From: Rhodospirillales bacterium
Lineage (GTDB): Bacteria > Pseudomonadota > Alphaproteobacteria > Rhodospirillales > Casp-alpha2
Direction of reading: 5' to 3'
Assembly: GCA_023145215.1 (NCBI GenBank)
Contig: JAGLED010000001.1
Span: 62,001 to 126,000 of the forward strand
Length of the DNA stretch: 64,000 nt
Shown: one piece after another, positions 8,226 through 16,323 of the stretch
Layout of the letters: each line of letters opens with the position of its first letter
Numbering within the stretch: position 1 is the stretch's first letter
The notes under the pieces: model-generated
What the model was told of the DNA's origin: nothing
The model's input: the letters and a program-made list of their open reading frames with translations, nothing else
The model's database searches: none
Position numbers and translations under genes: made by a program

Positions 8226-9224
8226 TCACTGGACTCCCCCTTTCGTTTCTGTTGTTTCGTATTCGAGTATCTGGAAACCATCGCCGAGCCACGGCATCGA
8301 ACGGCGAATGGCCGGTTCGACGTGTTCGGCGATGATCCCCCGGCAAAGCGCTGCGAAGATCGCTGCACGCGGACCGAGTTCACGCCGGCGCGCCAAGAGA
8401 TTGAGTGTCCTGGAGACGCCGGGACCGGGCATCGGCACTGCGGTGACGGGGTGTCCCGCGGCCTGCCCCTCAAGCACGCACATCGGCGTCGCCAAGGCGA
8501 AGCCATGCCCGGCCGCCACCACACCGGCAACGCCCTGCGCGGTATCAAATTCTGCGATACGCGGCGGCGACAGACGAATCCGGCGCAGATGCCGCTCGGC
8601 CAGCTGTCCAACGACATTATGTCCGGCAAAACGGATCAATGGCAGGTAATCCATGACCGCAGACAATGAATCCGCCGGCCCGTCATAATCCGACGGCAGC
8701 ATCAGCAGCAGGTCTTCGCGAAACAGCGGCAGCATATCGATACCGCCGAGATTTTCTGCAGGGTCGGATGCAATGACGAAATCGACTTCACGCTCCATGA
8801 GAGCGCGAACATGATCGAGCGCCTGGCCCACGCGAAGAGAAAAATTACCCGGATCGAGTTCCTTCGAGACCCGATCATAAAGATGCGGCGTCAAGGTTGC
8901 CGCCAGGGAATTCGGCAGCGCGATGCGCAACTCCGGCAGCGGTTGCTCGCCCACGTCGCGTACCGCGGCAAGGGCTTGTTCGGCAGACGACAACAGGGCC
9001 TCTGCGCGGTCACGAAGCACCTCTCCGGCCGGCGTGAGGCGCGTCGGACGGAGGCGGCGGTCAAGCAACGGCGCACCCACAGCTTCTTCCGTTTTACTTA
9101 TATATTGAGATACGGCCGGTTGCGTCATCCCCAACCGCCGTGCCGCCTCGGCCATATTGCCTGCCCGCGTCGTTTCAAGAAAAACCCCTAATGATCGTAA
9201 ATCCAGCCCCTTAGGCCACATCAT
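8226..9224 (-). CDS. LysR-family transcriptional regulator
   Basis: A 332-residue LTTR. The winged HTH spans about residues 8-66 (SLGVFLETTRAGNMAEAARR ... TQPAVSQYISKTEEAVG), followed by a linker helix and a periplasmic-binding-like effector domain. The open frame extends to 9272, but the ATG at 9224 has CTGGAG about 11 bases upstream and starts at the family's usual distance from the HTH. It lies immediately before, and nearly overlaps, the zinc alcohol dehydrogenase gene, and is divergent from the phytanoyl-CoA-dioxygenase-like gene at 9358. An LTTR-type site at 9273 sits between them. The effector is unknown. Confidence 0.9.
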   Translation of the reverse strand: MMWPKGLDLRSLGVFLETTRAGNMAEAARRLGMTQPAVSQYISKTEEAVGAPLLDRRLRPTRLTPAGEVLRDRAEALLSSAEQALAAVRDVGEQPLPELRIALPNSLAATLTPHLYDRVSKELDPGNFSLRVGQALDHVRALMEREVDFVIASDPAENLGGIDMLPLFREDLLLMLPSDYDGPADSLSAVMDYLPLIRFAGHNVVGQLAERHLRRIRLSPPRIAEFDTAQGVAGVVAAGHGFALATPMCVLEGQAAGHPVTAVPMPGPGVSRTLNLLARRRELGPRAAIFAALCRGIIAEHVEPAIRRSMPWLGDGFQILEYETTETKGGVQ

Positions 9225-9272
9225 GGCGCAAATCTCCAGCAATTGGGACGAGCATCCCTCGGAAACCCTCAA

Positions 9273-9289
9273 TATAAGTAAAATTTATA
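9273..9289. promoter_or_regulatory. Candidate LysR operator
   Basis: TATAA (9273-9277), a 7-base spacer, then TTATA (9285-9289): an imperfect palindrome that fits the T-N11-A rule of LysR-type sites. It lies 49 bases upstream of the LysR ATG and 68 bases before the ATG at 9358, in an AT-rich divergent promoter region. This is pattern evidence only. Confidence 0.4.
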
Positions 9290-9357
9290 GTATGAAAAAT
9301 TGGAACGGTACAGGTTTCCGGGTGTACGGTGTGCCGCACTTATTCAGGAGGAACGTC

Positions 9358-10200
9358 ATGGGCAAGGCACTCACCGACGAACAGATCGAGCGGTATCACC
9401 GGGACGGCTACTTCGCGCCGGTGCGTGTCATGGACGCTGAGACCGCAGCCGATTTCCGCAAGAAGTTCGAGGCCTATGAGGCCGCGCACGACGGCTGGTA
9501 CGAGATGTCCAAGGGACAGAAGCTTTATCTGTTGCAAACCTGGGCGCGCGACCTGGCGAAACATCCCAAAATCCTGGATGCCGTCGAGGACGTTCTCGGC
9601 CCGAACCTAATGGTCTGGGGCCTCAGTCTTTTCATCAAGGACGCCAAGTCGCCGTCATATGTATCGTGGCACCAGGACAGCACCTATTGGGGTCTGTCCA
9701 AACCGGACGTTGTCACCGCGTGGATTGCACTCTCGCCCGCCAATCGTCAGTCAGGCTGCATGAAGATGATGCCGGGTACGCACAAGTGGGAGCAGATCGC
9801 GCACAAAGACACGCTCGCCAAAGAAAATCTTTTGACCCGCGGCCAGGAAATCGCCGTCGATGTCGACGAGAAGGATGCGGCGTACCTTGAACTTGAGCCG
9901 GGCGAGATCTCGCTGCACAACATCCGCACCGTTCACGCCTCGGCGCCGAACCAGTCGGATGACCGCCGTATCGGCATTGCCGTCCGCTACATCGCGCCGC
10001 ACGTCAGCCAGATCAACGCCGACGGCGACAGCGCATGGCTGGTCCGCGGTGAAGACACGGAAGGCAATTTCATTCACGAAGTGCCGCCCGAAGCCGACAT
10101 GGACGCCGCCGCATTAGCCGAGCACGACCGCATCATGGCGCTCCGTCAGGGCGTTCTCTACAAGGGCGTCTCGGGCAAGCCCGCCCACACGAACGTCTAA
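9358..10200 (+). CDS. Phytanoyl-CoA dioxygenase (PhyH) family protein
   Basis: An Fe(II)/2-oxoglutarate oxygenase of 280 residues. The iron triad is visible as His105-x-Asp107 (SWHQDSTYWG) and distal His193 (IRTVHAS). A conserved arginine follows in DDRRIGIAVRYI and probably binds 2-oxoglutarate. The family hydroxylates varied small substrates, including CoA esters, ectoine, amino acids and natural products. The ATG at 9358 has a strong AGGAGG 6 bases upstream; the frame is open further up, but only through the LysR promoter. It ends in a terminator at 10257 and converges on the hydroxyproline genes. A substrate in the same pathway, for example an imino acid, is possible but unproven. Confidence 0.85.
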   Translation: MGKALTDEQIERYHRDGYFAPVRVMDAETAADFRKKFEAYEAAHDGWYEMSKGQKLYLLQTWARDLAKHPKILDAVEDVLGPNLMVWGLSLFIKDAKSPSYVSWHQDSTYWGLSKPDVVTAWIALSPANRQSGCMKMMPGTHKWEQIAHKDTLAKENLLTRGQEIAVDVDEKDAAYLELEPGEISLHNIRTVHASAPNQSDDRRIGIAVRYIAPHVSQINADGDSAWLVRGEDTEGNFIHEVPPEADMDAAALAEHDRIMALRQGVLYKGVSGKPAHTNV

Positions 10201-10219
10201 GGAATACCGGCGCAGTAAC

Positions 10220-10255
10220 ATCAAGGGTAAGCCGGCCCACACCGAGAACTTAGGG
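10220..10255 (+). pseudogene. Remnant duplicate of the PhyH gene 3' end
   Basis: Just after the PhyH stop a second reading frame encodes IKGKPAHTENLG. It closely repeats the gene's own ending SGKPAHTNV, with near-identical DNA over about 18 bases. It is in a different frame from the upstream gene and has no start or ribosome site. It is probably the leftover end of a duplicated paralogue or a local slippage duplication. Confidence 0.4.
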
Positions 10256-10256
10256 A

Positions 10257-10311
10257 ACCCCTCACGCGCGGTGGCTTCGGCTACTGCGGGTGAGGGGTAA
10301 CTTTTTATTTT
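10257..10311 (+). terminator. Rho-independent terminator of the PhyH gene
   Basis: ACCCCTCAC (10257-10265) pairs with GTGAGGGGT (10290-10298). The loop region can pair further (GCGCGG/CTGCGG), and AACTTTTTATTTT follows. It overlaps the 3' end of the convergent epimerase gene (stop at 10305). Confidence 0.85.
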
Positions 10312-11306
10312 AAAATGAAACCGTGCATGAACGGGTCGCGCTCATCGACGAAGATGGTGTTGAGCCCGTGCATTCTGGCCCAGCCGGCGATACTCGGCAC
10401 GATTGCCGGTTTGTTGCCGATGGTGGTTTCCGCTTCGACACGGCCGTCGAAAATCGAGCCGATGATGCTCTCGTGCCGGTAATCGTCGCCGACGTTCAGC
10501 AGCCCCTTGCCATGCCGCTGCGCCATCCTGGCCGACGTGCCCGTGCCACAAGGGGAACGGTCGATCGCCTTGTCGCCGTAAAAAACCGCGTTCCGGCCGT
10601 GCACCCCCTCCTGCGTCGGCCGGCCTGTCCACATGACATGGCTGACTCCGCTGATCGCCGGCTGTTCGGGATGCTGAAAATTGTACTTTTCGTTCACCAG
10701 GTCGCGGACGATGGGGCTCAGGCGCTGGATGTCGCCGGGCTTGAGATCCGCCATGTCGCGCATGTTTTCCTGCGGCTCAATGATCGCATAGAAATTGCCG
10801 CCGTAGGCAACATCGAAGACGATTTCGCCCAGACCCGGCACATCGACCGTCAATTCCGTGTCGGCCAGGAAACAGGGTACGTTCTTGATCCGCACGTTAT
10901 CGACGTGATCGCCGTTCATTTCATACTGCGCCTCGACCACACCCGCCGGTGTGTCGAGCCGCGCCAATCCCGGCGTTTTCGGGCTCACCACGCCGCGCTC
11001 GATCATGAAGGTCACGGTCCCGATCGTGCCGTGACCGCACATCGGCAGGCAACCCGACACCTCGATATAAAGGATCGCGACATCGCAGTCGTCACGGGTC
11101 GGCGGGTAAAGGATCGAGCCCGACATGACGTCGTGGCCGCGCGGCTCGAACATCAGGGCCGTCCGAATCCAGTCGAATTCATCGACGAAGTGCCTACGCC
11201 GTTCGATCATGTCGCCGCCCTTGAGCTGCGGCGCGCCGCCCACCACCATGCGCACCGGATTGCCGCACGTGTGGCCGTCAACGCAAAAGAACGTATGACC
11301 CGCCAT
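10305..11306 (-). CDS. 4-hydroxyproline 2-epimerase (proline racemase family)
   Basis: Interconverts trans-4-hydroxy-L-proline and cis-4-hydroxy-D-proline without a cofactor. 333 residues, the family length. Both catalytic cysteines are present: Cys90 in LPMCGHGTIG and Cys253 in DRSPCGTGTSAR. Two cysteines indicate an epimerase or racemase; the dehydratases of this fold replace one with Thr. The next two upstream genes encode the following pathway steps, which argues for hydroxyproline rather than proline. GGGAGAGGAA precedes the ATG, 12 bases after the oxidoreductase stop, so this is the last gene of the minus-strand operon. Confidence 0.9.
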   Translation of the reverse strand: MAGHTFFCVDGHTCGNPVRMVVGGAPQLKGGDMIERRRHFVDEFDWIRTALMFEPRGHDVMSGSILYPPTRDDCDVAILYIEVSGCLPMCGHGTIGTVTFMIERGVVSPKTPGLARLDTPAGVVEAQYEMNGDHVDNVRIKNVPCFLADTELTVDVPGLGEIVFDVAYGGNFYAIIEPQENMRDMADLKPGDIQRLSPIVRDLVNEKYNFQHPEQPAISGVSHVMWTGRPTQEGVHGRNAVFYGDKAIDRSPCGTGTSARMAQRHGKGLLNVGDDYRHESIIGSIFDGRVEAETTIGNKPAIVPSIAGWARMHGLNTIFVDERDPFMHGFILK

Positions 11307-11318
11307 TGCTTCCTCTCC

Positions 11319-12584
11319 CTAGCGGTACCGGTCGATGCGGTAGGGTGCCATATCCAGTCCCGGATCGCGACCGGCAATCAAATCGGCCATCAGGCGGCCC
11401 GTGACGATGGACATGGTCAAACCCAGATGCCCGTGCCCGAAAGCGTAGTAAACGTTCTTGGCATGCGGCGATGCCGAAATCACCGGCACCGAATCGGGCG
11501 TCCCCGGCCGATGCCCCATCCATTCCGTCCCGCCTTCGGTCCGGAGGTCCGGCACATAACGTTTGGCGAGGGAGACCAGCGCCTTGGAACGTTGATAGTT
11601 GGGGCCGGCCTCAAGCCCGCCCATCTCGACCGAGCCGCCGATCCGCAGCCCCATCCGCATCGGCGTCATGACAAAACTGTCTTCGGCGAACGTGATCATG
11701 TGACGGATGTCGACACCGGGATCCGGCAGCGTCGTGTTGTAACCCCGGTCGGCCTCAATCGGGAACGGGTCGCCGAGTTCCCTTGAAAGCCGTCCCGACC
11801 AGGCACCGGCGCAGATAACCAGCCGCTCGATGGCGATACGTTTGCCGCCATCGGCGATCAGCGCTTTAACGCCCCCATCGCCGGTTTCAAGCCCCGTGAC
11901 CTGCGCCCGTTCGAAATTTACGCCACGCTCGCGCAAATGATCGGCAAGCAGCGTGACAAGCTCCTTGGGATCGCGGTAGTGCGCCCAATCCGGCGTGAAG
12001 TACCCCAGCCGCGCTTCCGGCCCAAGGGCCGGTTCATGTTCGAGGATCCCGTCACGGTCCAGCCGTTGCACGTCGATGCCGTGATCCTTTCGCGCCTGCC
12101 AATGATGCGCTTCGGCGTTGAACGCCTCTTCGGAGCGATAGACGAACAGCGTTCCGTTTCGCCGCAGCATGTCCTGCGCGCCAAGCCGTTGCAGCAGCGC
12201 AAGATGCGTTTCCATCGAACGCGACAGTAGCCCCGCCAACGCCGAGACGCCTTTGTGATGATCTTCTGCTCGACAGGCCTGCATGAAGCGATAGAACCAC
12301 GGCAACAGTTTCGGCAGGTGCGCGATCCGCAGATAAAGCGGTCCCAGCGGATCCCAGAGCATTGCCGGAATCCGCTTCCAGATACCGGGCTCGGCGATCG
12401 GAATCATCTCGGCAACGGCAATCGCGCCGGCATTCCCCGTCGACGTGCCACTGTCGACCGGACCGCGGTCGACGACGGTTACACGATGGCCGTCTTCCAC
12501 AAGGGCATAGGCACAGGCCAATCCGACGATGCCGTTACCGAGCACCGTCACATCGGGCGTTGTCTTGTCTTGGTTATTCGGCAC
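11319..12584 (-). CDS. FAD-dependent D-amino acid dehydrogenase, probably D-hydroxyproline dehydrogenase
   Basis: A DadA-family flavoprotein of about 421 residues. The dinucleotide motif VTVLGNGIVGLACAYAL is at the N-terminus. A second FAD contact (LVICAGAWSGRL) and the C-terminal GHGHLGLTMS complete the DAO fold. By context it oxidises cis-4-hydroxy-D-proline to 1-pyrroline-4-hydroxy-2-carboxylate, passing electrons to the respiratory chain. The frame is open to an ATG at 12671, but that start would overlap the upstream gene by 71 bases and adds a low-complexity Ser/Pro/Ala leader. The GTG at 12584, 16 bases after the upstream stop, is preferred; the start is uncertain. Confidence 0.85.
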   Translation of the reverse strand: MPNNQDKTTPDVTVLGNGIVGLACAYALVEDGHRVTVVDRGPVDSGTSTGNAGAIAVAEMIPIAEPGIWKRIPAMLWDPLGPLYLRIAHLPKLLPWFYRFMQACRAEDHHKGVSALAGLLSRSMETHLALLQRLGAQDMLRRNGTLFVYRSEEAFNAEAHHWQARKDHGIDVQRLDRDGILEHEPALGPEARLGYFTPDWAHYRDPKELVTLLADHLRERGVNFERAQVTGLETGDGGVKALIADGGKRIAIERLVICAGAWSGRLSRELGDPFPIEADRGYNTTLPDPGVDIRHMITFAEDSFVMTPMRMGLRIGGSVEMGGLEAGPNYQRSKALVSLAKRYVPDLRTEGGTEWMGHRPGTPDSVPVISASPHAKNVYYAFGHGHLGLTMSIVTGRLMADLIAGRDPGLDMAPYRIDRYR

Positions 12585-12600
12585 TTCTGCTGCAACCGGC

Positions 12601-13497
12601 TCAGACGTTGGGGCGGGTGTCGAGGGCCTGAGCCACGATTTGCTCGACGCGGACGCGTTCAGCGCCGGCAAGCTTGAGGCGCGGCGGCCGCACGTTTTCA
12701 GACCCTTCGCCGGTCAGTTGATTGGCGAGCTTGATCATCTGCACCAACTTGACGTCGACATCGAGATGAAGAAGCGGCATGAACCATTTGTAGAGTTCGT
12801 AAGCCTCCTCGACCTTGCCTTCGCGGGCCAGCTTGAACAGCTGCACCGCTTCTTTCGGGAACGAATTCACCAAGCCGCAGACCCAGCCTTTAGCGCCGAA
12901 CAGCGCGTTCTCCAAGACCAGATCGTCGACCCCGCAGAAGATCACGTAACGGTCGCCCACTTCGTTGAGCATGTCGGTGATGCGCCGGCTGTCGTGCGAC
13001 GATTCCTTGACCGCGACGATGTTCTCGACGTCGGCCAATGCCGCGAAATCCTGCGGGCTCAGGTCGACCTTATAGGCAACCGGATTGTTGTAGATCATCA
13101 TCGGCAGGTCGGTGGCGGCGGCCAGGGTCTTGAAGTGCGTCACCGCCTCCCGGCTGTCCTGCTGATAGACCATGCACGGCAACGCCATCAGACCGGCGCA
13201 GCCGGCACGTTCGGCGCGTTTTACAAACTCTATACCGAAAGCGGTGGTGTATTCGGCGACCCCGGTCAGCACCGGAATTTTACCGCCGGTAACCTCGACG
13301 GCGGCGCGCAGAACCTGTTCTTTTTCGTCCTGGGTCAGGGACGGATTTTCGCCGAGGGTGCCCAGCATCACCAGCCCCTCGATTCCGGCATCCATGCACG
13401 ATTGGATATGACGTTGCGTCGCCTCGAGGTCGAGCGCGCCGTCATCCTTGAATTCCGTCATAAGCGCCGGAAACACGCCCTGCCAGTCGATGCTCAT
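12601..13497 (-). CDS. Dihydrodipicolinate-synthase-family lyase, probably pyrroline-hydroxycarboxylate deaminase
   Basis: A class I aldolase (DapA/NAL superfamily), 298 residues. Lys164 in IVAVKESS is the Schiff-base lysine and Tyr136 in MIYNNPV the conserved tyrosine. True DapA is unlikely: the gene sits directly before a D-amino-acid dehydrogenase and the hydroxyproline epimerase, exactly where 1-pyrroline-4-hydroxy-2-carboxylate deaminase is found in hydroxyproline catabolic clusters. That enzyme gives 2-oxoglutarate semialdehyde and ammonia. The semialdehyde dehydrogenase needed next is not in the window. It follows the citryl-CoA-lyase-like gene by 79 bases. Confidence 0.85.
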   Translation of the reverse strand: MSIDWQGVFPALMTEFKDDGALDLEATQRHIQSCMDAGIEGLVMLGTLGENPSLTQDEKEQVLRAAVEVTGGKIPVLTGVAEYTTAFGIEFVKRAERAGCAGLMALPCMVYQQDSREAVTHFKTLAAATDLPMMIYNNPVAYKVDLSPQDFAALADVENIVAVKESSHDSRRITDMLNEVGDRYVIFCGVDDLVLENALFGAKGWVCGLVNSFPKEAVQLFKLAREGKVEEAYELYKWFMPLLHLDVDVKLVQMIKLANQLTGEGSENVRPPRLKLAGAERVRVEQIVAQALDTRPNV

Positions 13498-13576
13498 GTC
13501 GCTCCCTCACTGCGGTTCAATTTCCCCCGCAGCAGTATCAGCGAGCGGCCCCGGCGTGGCAATGCCCCGAGGCGGA

Positions 13577-14398
13577 CTATTCCACGGTGCGCGGCGGCTT
13601 CCCGGTATAGGTCCAGATCATGTCGCGCGGAATCGGGCCCTTGTTGCGGCCGCCTTGCTGGGTTTGCTCCCAGGCGTGCGCCAGAATGCCGACGGACCTG
13701 GACAAACAGAAGAATCCCCGCGCCAGCGGCGCCGGGAATCCGAGTTCGGCATATATCACTGCCGTGGCGCCGTCGATGTTCATGTTGATCTCGCGGTTTT
13801 TGCGGGCGCTGACCTGACGCTCCATCTCGCGGGCGATTTCCATGATGCGCCCCGTCACAACCCCGTCGTCGCGGGCTTGGGCGACAAGTTCCATCAACCG
13901 CCCGGTGCGTGGATCGACTTTGTGAAAGCGATGCCCGAACCCGGGAATATATTTGCCGCCACCGGCGAAGAACTTGTCCAGAAAACGTGTCACCGCGCCG
14001 GCGACGGTGCCGCCGTTTTCATCCAGATCGGCGCTGATTTCCTCGTAGATCTCGACCGCCTGTTCGCCGGCGCCGCCATGCACGTCGCCAAGCACATTCA
14101 TTGCCGACGCCATGGCGTTGTTGAGGCCGATACCGCACGTCGCCGCCATCCGGGCAATAGCGATCGACGGCGCCTGCGGTCCATGATCGACCCCGGCGGA
14201 GAGCGCAAATCCAAACAGCCTCTCCTGACCCTCGTTCGGCAACTCGCCCTTCAAAAGAAGCCATGCCATTCCCGCCAGGCCGACGTTCCCGATCAACTCT
14301 TCGATCGGGTAACCGTGATAGCGCAACATGCCTGGCGCCATTTCCGTGATATCGGTCTGCCACCAGTCGCGGACCTTCTTGTCGACGTCTTCAATCAT
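13577..14398 (-). CDS. Citrate-synthase-fold lyase (citryl-CoA lyase-like)
   Basis: 273 residues, much shorter than citrate synthase (about 430) but with its catalytic landmarks: VDHGPQAPS near residue 72, DVHGGAGEQA near 107 and PGFGHRFHKVDPR near 156. Stand-alone proteins of this size are called citryl-CoA lyase and cleave citryl-CoA or a similar 3-hydroxy-acyl-CoA to acetyl-CoA and an oxoacid. The ATG overlaps the stop of the CoA-transferase gene as ATGA, so the two are translationally coupled. The transferase probably makes the CoA ester that this protein splits. The open frame continues to 14686 inside the upstream gene and is rejected. The substrate is not known. Confidence 0.8.
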   Translation of the reverse strand: MIEDVDKKVRDWWQTDITEMAPGMLRYHGYPIEELIGNVGLAGMAWLLLKGELPNEGQERLFGFALSAGVDHGPQAPSIAIARMAATCGIGLNNAMASAMNVLGDVHGGAGEQAVEIYEEISADLDENGGTVAGAVTRFLDKFFAGGGKYIPGFGHRFHKVDPRTGRLMELVAQARDDGVVTGRIMEIAREMERQVSARKNREINMNIDGATAVIYAELGFPAPLARGFFCLSRSVGILAHAWEQTQQGGRNKGPIPRDMIWTYTGKPPRTVE

Positions 14399-15588
14399 AT
14401 TGCTTTTTCCTCCCTCAGACGGGCTATGCCGTCGGCGTCGTAACCGAGTTCGTTGAGTATTTCTTCCGAATGCTGCCCGAGTGTCGGTGGCGGTGCATCG
14501 ACGCTGGCCGGATGGCCATCGACCTTGTAGCCGGTTCGCGCGAGACGGATATCGCGGCCGACGCCGGGCGGATCCTTGAAATCGACGATCATGCCCCGAT
14601 CCGCGATCTGCGGATGGGCCAGGATGTCCGGCACGCTCAACACCTCGCCTGCCGGAATTCCCGCATCGTTCATGAGTTTGCGCCATTCGGACGCGGATTT
14701 GGTTTCCATCGCTTCTTCGAGCACCGCCTTTAGTTCGGCCCGGTTGTCGAGTCGCGACTGTCTGAGCGCGAAGCGCGGATCGGTCTTAAGCTCAGGACGG
14801 CCCACCACATCGCAAACCAGTTCGAACTGTTCCTGCTTGTTAGCGGCGATGTTCAGAAGCCCGTCGCCGGTCGCAAACGTGCCGGACGGGCTGGCGGTAA
14901 AATTGTCGTTGCCCATCGGCTTCGGCACGTTCCCCGCGACGAGATAGTTCGACACCACCCACCCCATGGTCGCCAGGGTCGCTTCCAGCATGGAAACATC
15001 GACGAAATGCGCCGTGCGGTCGGGCTGCGCCAGTTGCGCGGCGATGGCGAATGCCGCCGTCATGCCGCCGACCGTGTCCGACACCGGATAGCCGACCCGG
15101 TAAGGCGCCGTATCCGGCGCGCCGGTGATACTCATCACGCCGGACATGCCTTGGACGATCTGGTCGTAGGCCGGCAGGTCGCGAAGCGGCCCGTCCTGAC
15201 CGAAGCCGGAAATCGCACAGTATATAAGCTTCGGATTATCTTCTTTAAGTACATCGAAACCGACGCCCAACCGATCCATGACGCCGGGGCGGAAATTCTC
15301 CACCACCACGTCGGACGTCTTCACCAGTTCGCGAAACAACGCCTTGCCGCGTGCGCTCTTCAGGTTGATTTCGATCGAGCGCTTCCCGGCGTTCTGCGCC
15401 AGGAATGAAATACCCATTTTCTTTTCGTTGAGTTCCGGGTCGCCGCCGAGTTGACGCGCCAAATCACCGGAGCCCGGCATCTCGACCTTGACCACATCGG
15501 CACCCATGTGCGCGAGTTGATGGCAACAGAAGGGCCCCGCCAAAACGTTGGTGAGGTCCAGAACACGGACATGCGATAACGGCTTCAA
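14395..15588 (-). CDS. CaiB/BaiF family III CoA-transferase
   Basis: Transfers CoA from an acyl-CoA donor to a carboxylate. 397 residues. The N-terminal RVLDLTNVLAGPFCCHQLAHMGADVVKVE and the catalytic aspartate Asp142 in LPAYDQIVQGMSG are diagnostic. The start is a TTG at 15588 that overlaps the IclR stop as TTGA; GGGAGAAA lies 6-7 bases upstream and the family begins at this point, so the TTG is convincing. It is coupled upstream to the IclR regulator and downstream to the citryl-CoA-lyase-like gene. The acceptor is probably the acid imported by the divergent TRAP system, or a product of it (inference). Confidence 0.92.
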   Translation of the reverse strand: MKPLSHVRVLDLTNVLAGPFCCHQLAHMGADVVKVEMPGSGDLARQLGGDPELNEKKMGISFLAQNAGKRSIEINLKSARGKALFRELVKTSDVVVENFRPGVMDRLGVGFDVLKEDNPKLIYCAISGFGQDGPLRDLPAYDQIVQGMSGVMSITGAPDTAPYRVGYPVSDTVGGMTAAFAIAAQLAQPDRTAHFVDVSMLEATLATMGWVVSNYLVAGNVPKPMGNDNFTASPSGTFATGDGLLNIAANKQEQFELVCDVVGRPELKTDPRFALRQSRLDNRAELKAVLEEAMETKSASEWRKLMNDAGIPAGEVLSVPDILAHPQIADRGMIVDFKDPPGVGRDIRLARTGYKVDGHPASVDAPPPTLGQHSEEILNELGYDADGIARLREEKAI

Positions 15589-16283
15589 GAAATTTCTCCC
15601 ATCAACTTGGCCTCGAGCACCTGACGCCCTTTCTGGAGGGCTTGTACCGCGCGTTTACGTTCATCCGGATTGAAACGGGAATTCAAACCGGCGACGGACA
15701 ACACGCCGATCAATTGCCCTTCTGCGGTTTGCACGGGAACCGCGACGGCAGCGGTGTCGCTGTCTCGCTCACCCAACGCATCCATGAAACCATCACGGCG
15801 AATGCGGTCGTAAAGATCGCCCTTCTTCCCTTCGTAGGCACACAACACGCGCCCCGGCACGCCCAGCTCAAGCGGCAGGCGTTCCCCCTCGTCGACATGA
15901 TGGCGGATCGAATGCGTAGATTCACGGCGGAACAAGCATACGCGCGCATCCCCGTCCCGAACGTAGAAAGCCGCGCTTTCGTTGATGTCGGCGACGATAT
16001 CCGCCAGCACGGGGCGAATATGATCGCTGAGCTCAAAACCTCGGCGGTAAAGGGTTCCCAATCGCCACGTCGTCGGACCGAGACGGTAACGCCCCTCTTC
16101 GTCCCTGCGCAGGTAGCCACGGTCGACGAGAGAGGCCGACAACCTGAGAATCCGGCTCTTGTACAAACCCGTCTCGGCCGCCAGTTCCTTGAGCGAAACT
16201 GACGTCCTGCCGTCTCCGAAGACTTCGAGAATATCGAGCGCCCGCTCGAGTGCGTCGACTTTGACAGAGCTCACGTTTTCCAC
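15585..16283 (-). CDS. IclR-family transcriptional regulator
   Basis: A 232-residue regulator. The N-terminal winged HTH (ALDILEVFGDGRTSVSLKEL ... LYKSRILRLSASLVDRGYL) occupies about residues 10-70. The IclR effector domain follows, with the C-terminal VAVPVQTAEGQLIGVLSVAGL. It is the first gene of the minus-strand catabolic operon and divergent from the TRAP genes, with two 15-bp operator-like sites in between at 16324-16358. The start at 16283 is GTG with only a weak ribosome site; a GTG at 16274 is an alternative. It probably autoregulates and controls both sides in response to the substrate. Confidence 0.9.
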   Translation of the reverse strand: MENVSSVKVDALERALDILEVFGDGRTSVSLKELAAETGLYKSRILRLSASLVDRGYLRRDEEGRYRLGPTTWRLGTLYRRGFELSDHIRPVLADIVADINESAAFYVRDGDARVCLFRRESTHSIRHHVDEGERLPLELGVPGRVLCAYEGKKGDLYDRIRRDGFMDALGERDSDTAAVAVPVQTAEGQLIGVLSVAGLNSRFNPDERKRAVQALQKGRQVLEAKLMGEIS

Positions 16284-16323
16284 CCGACAGCTGACCTGTT
16301 GCGTTTGGGTCAGATATTGTTTA

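Noticed and set aside
12529-13788. 419-residue plus-strand frame across the hydroxyproline genes
   Set aside because: It overlaps two real genes on the opposite strand, with no start signal or motif.
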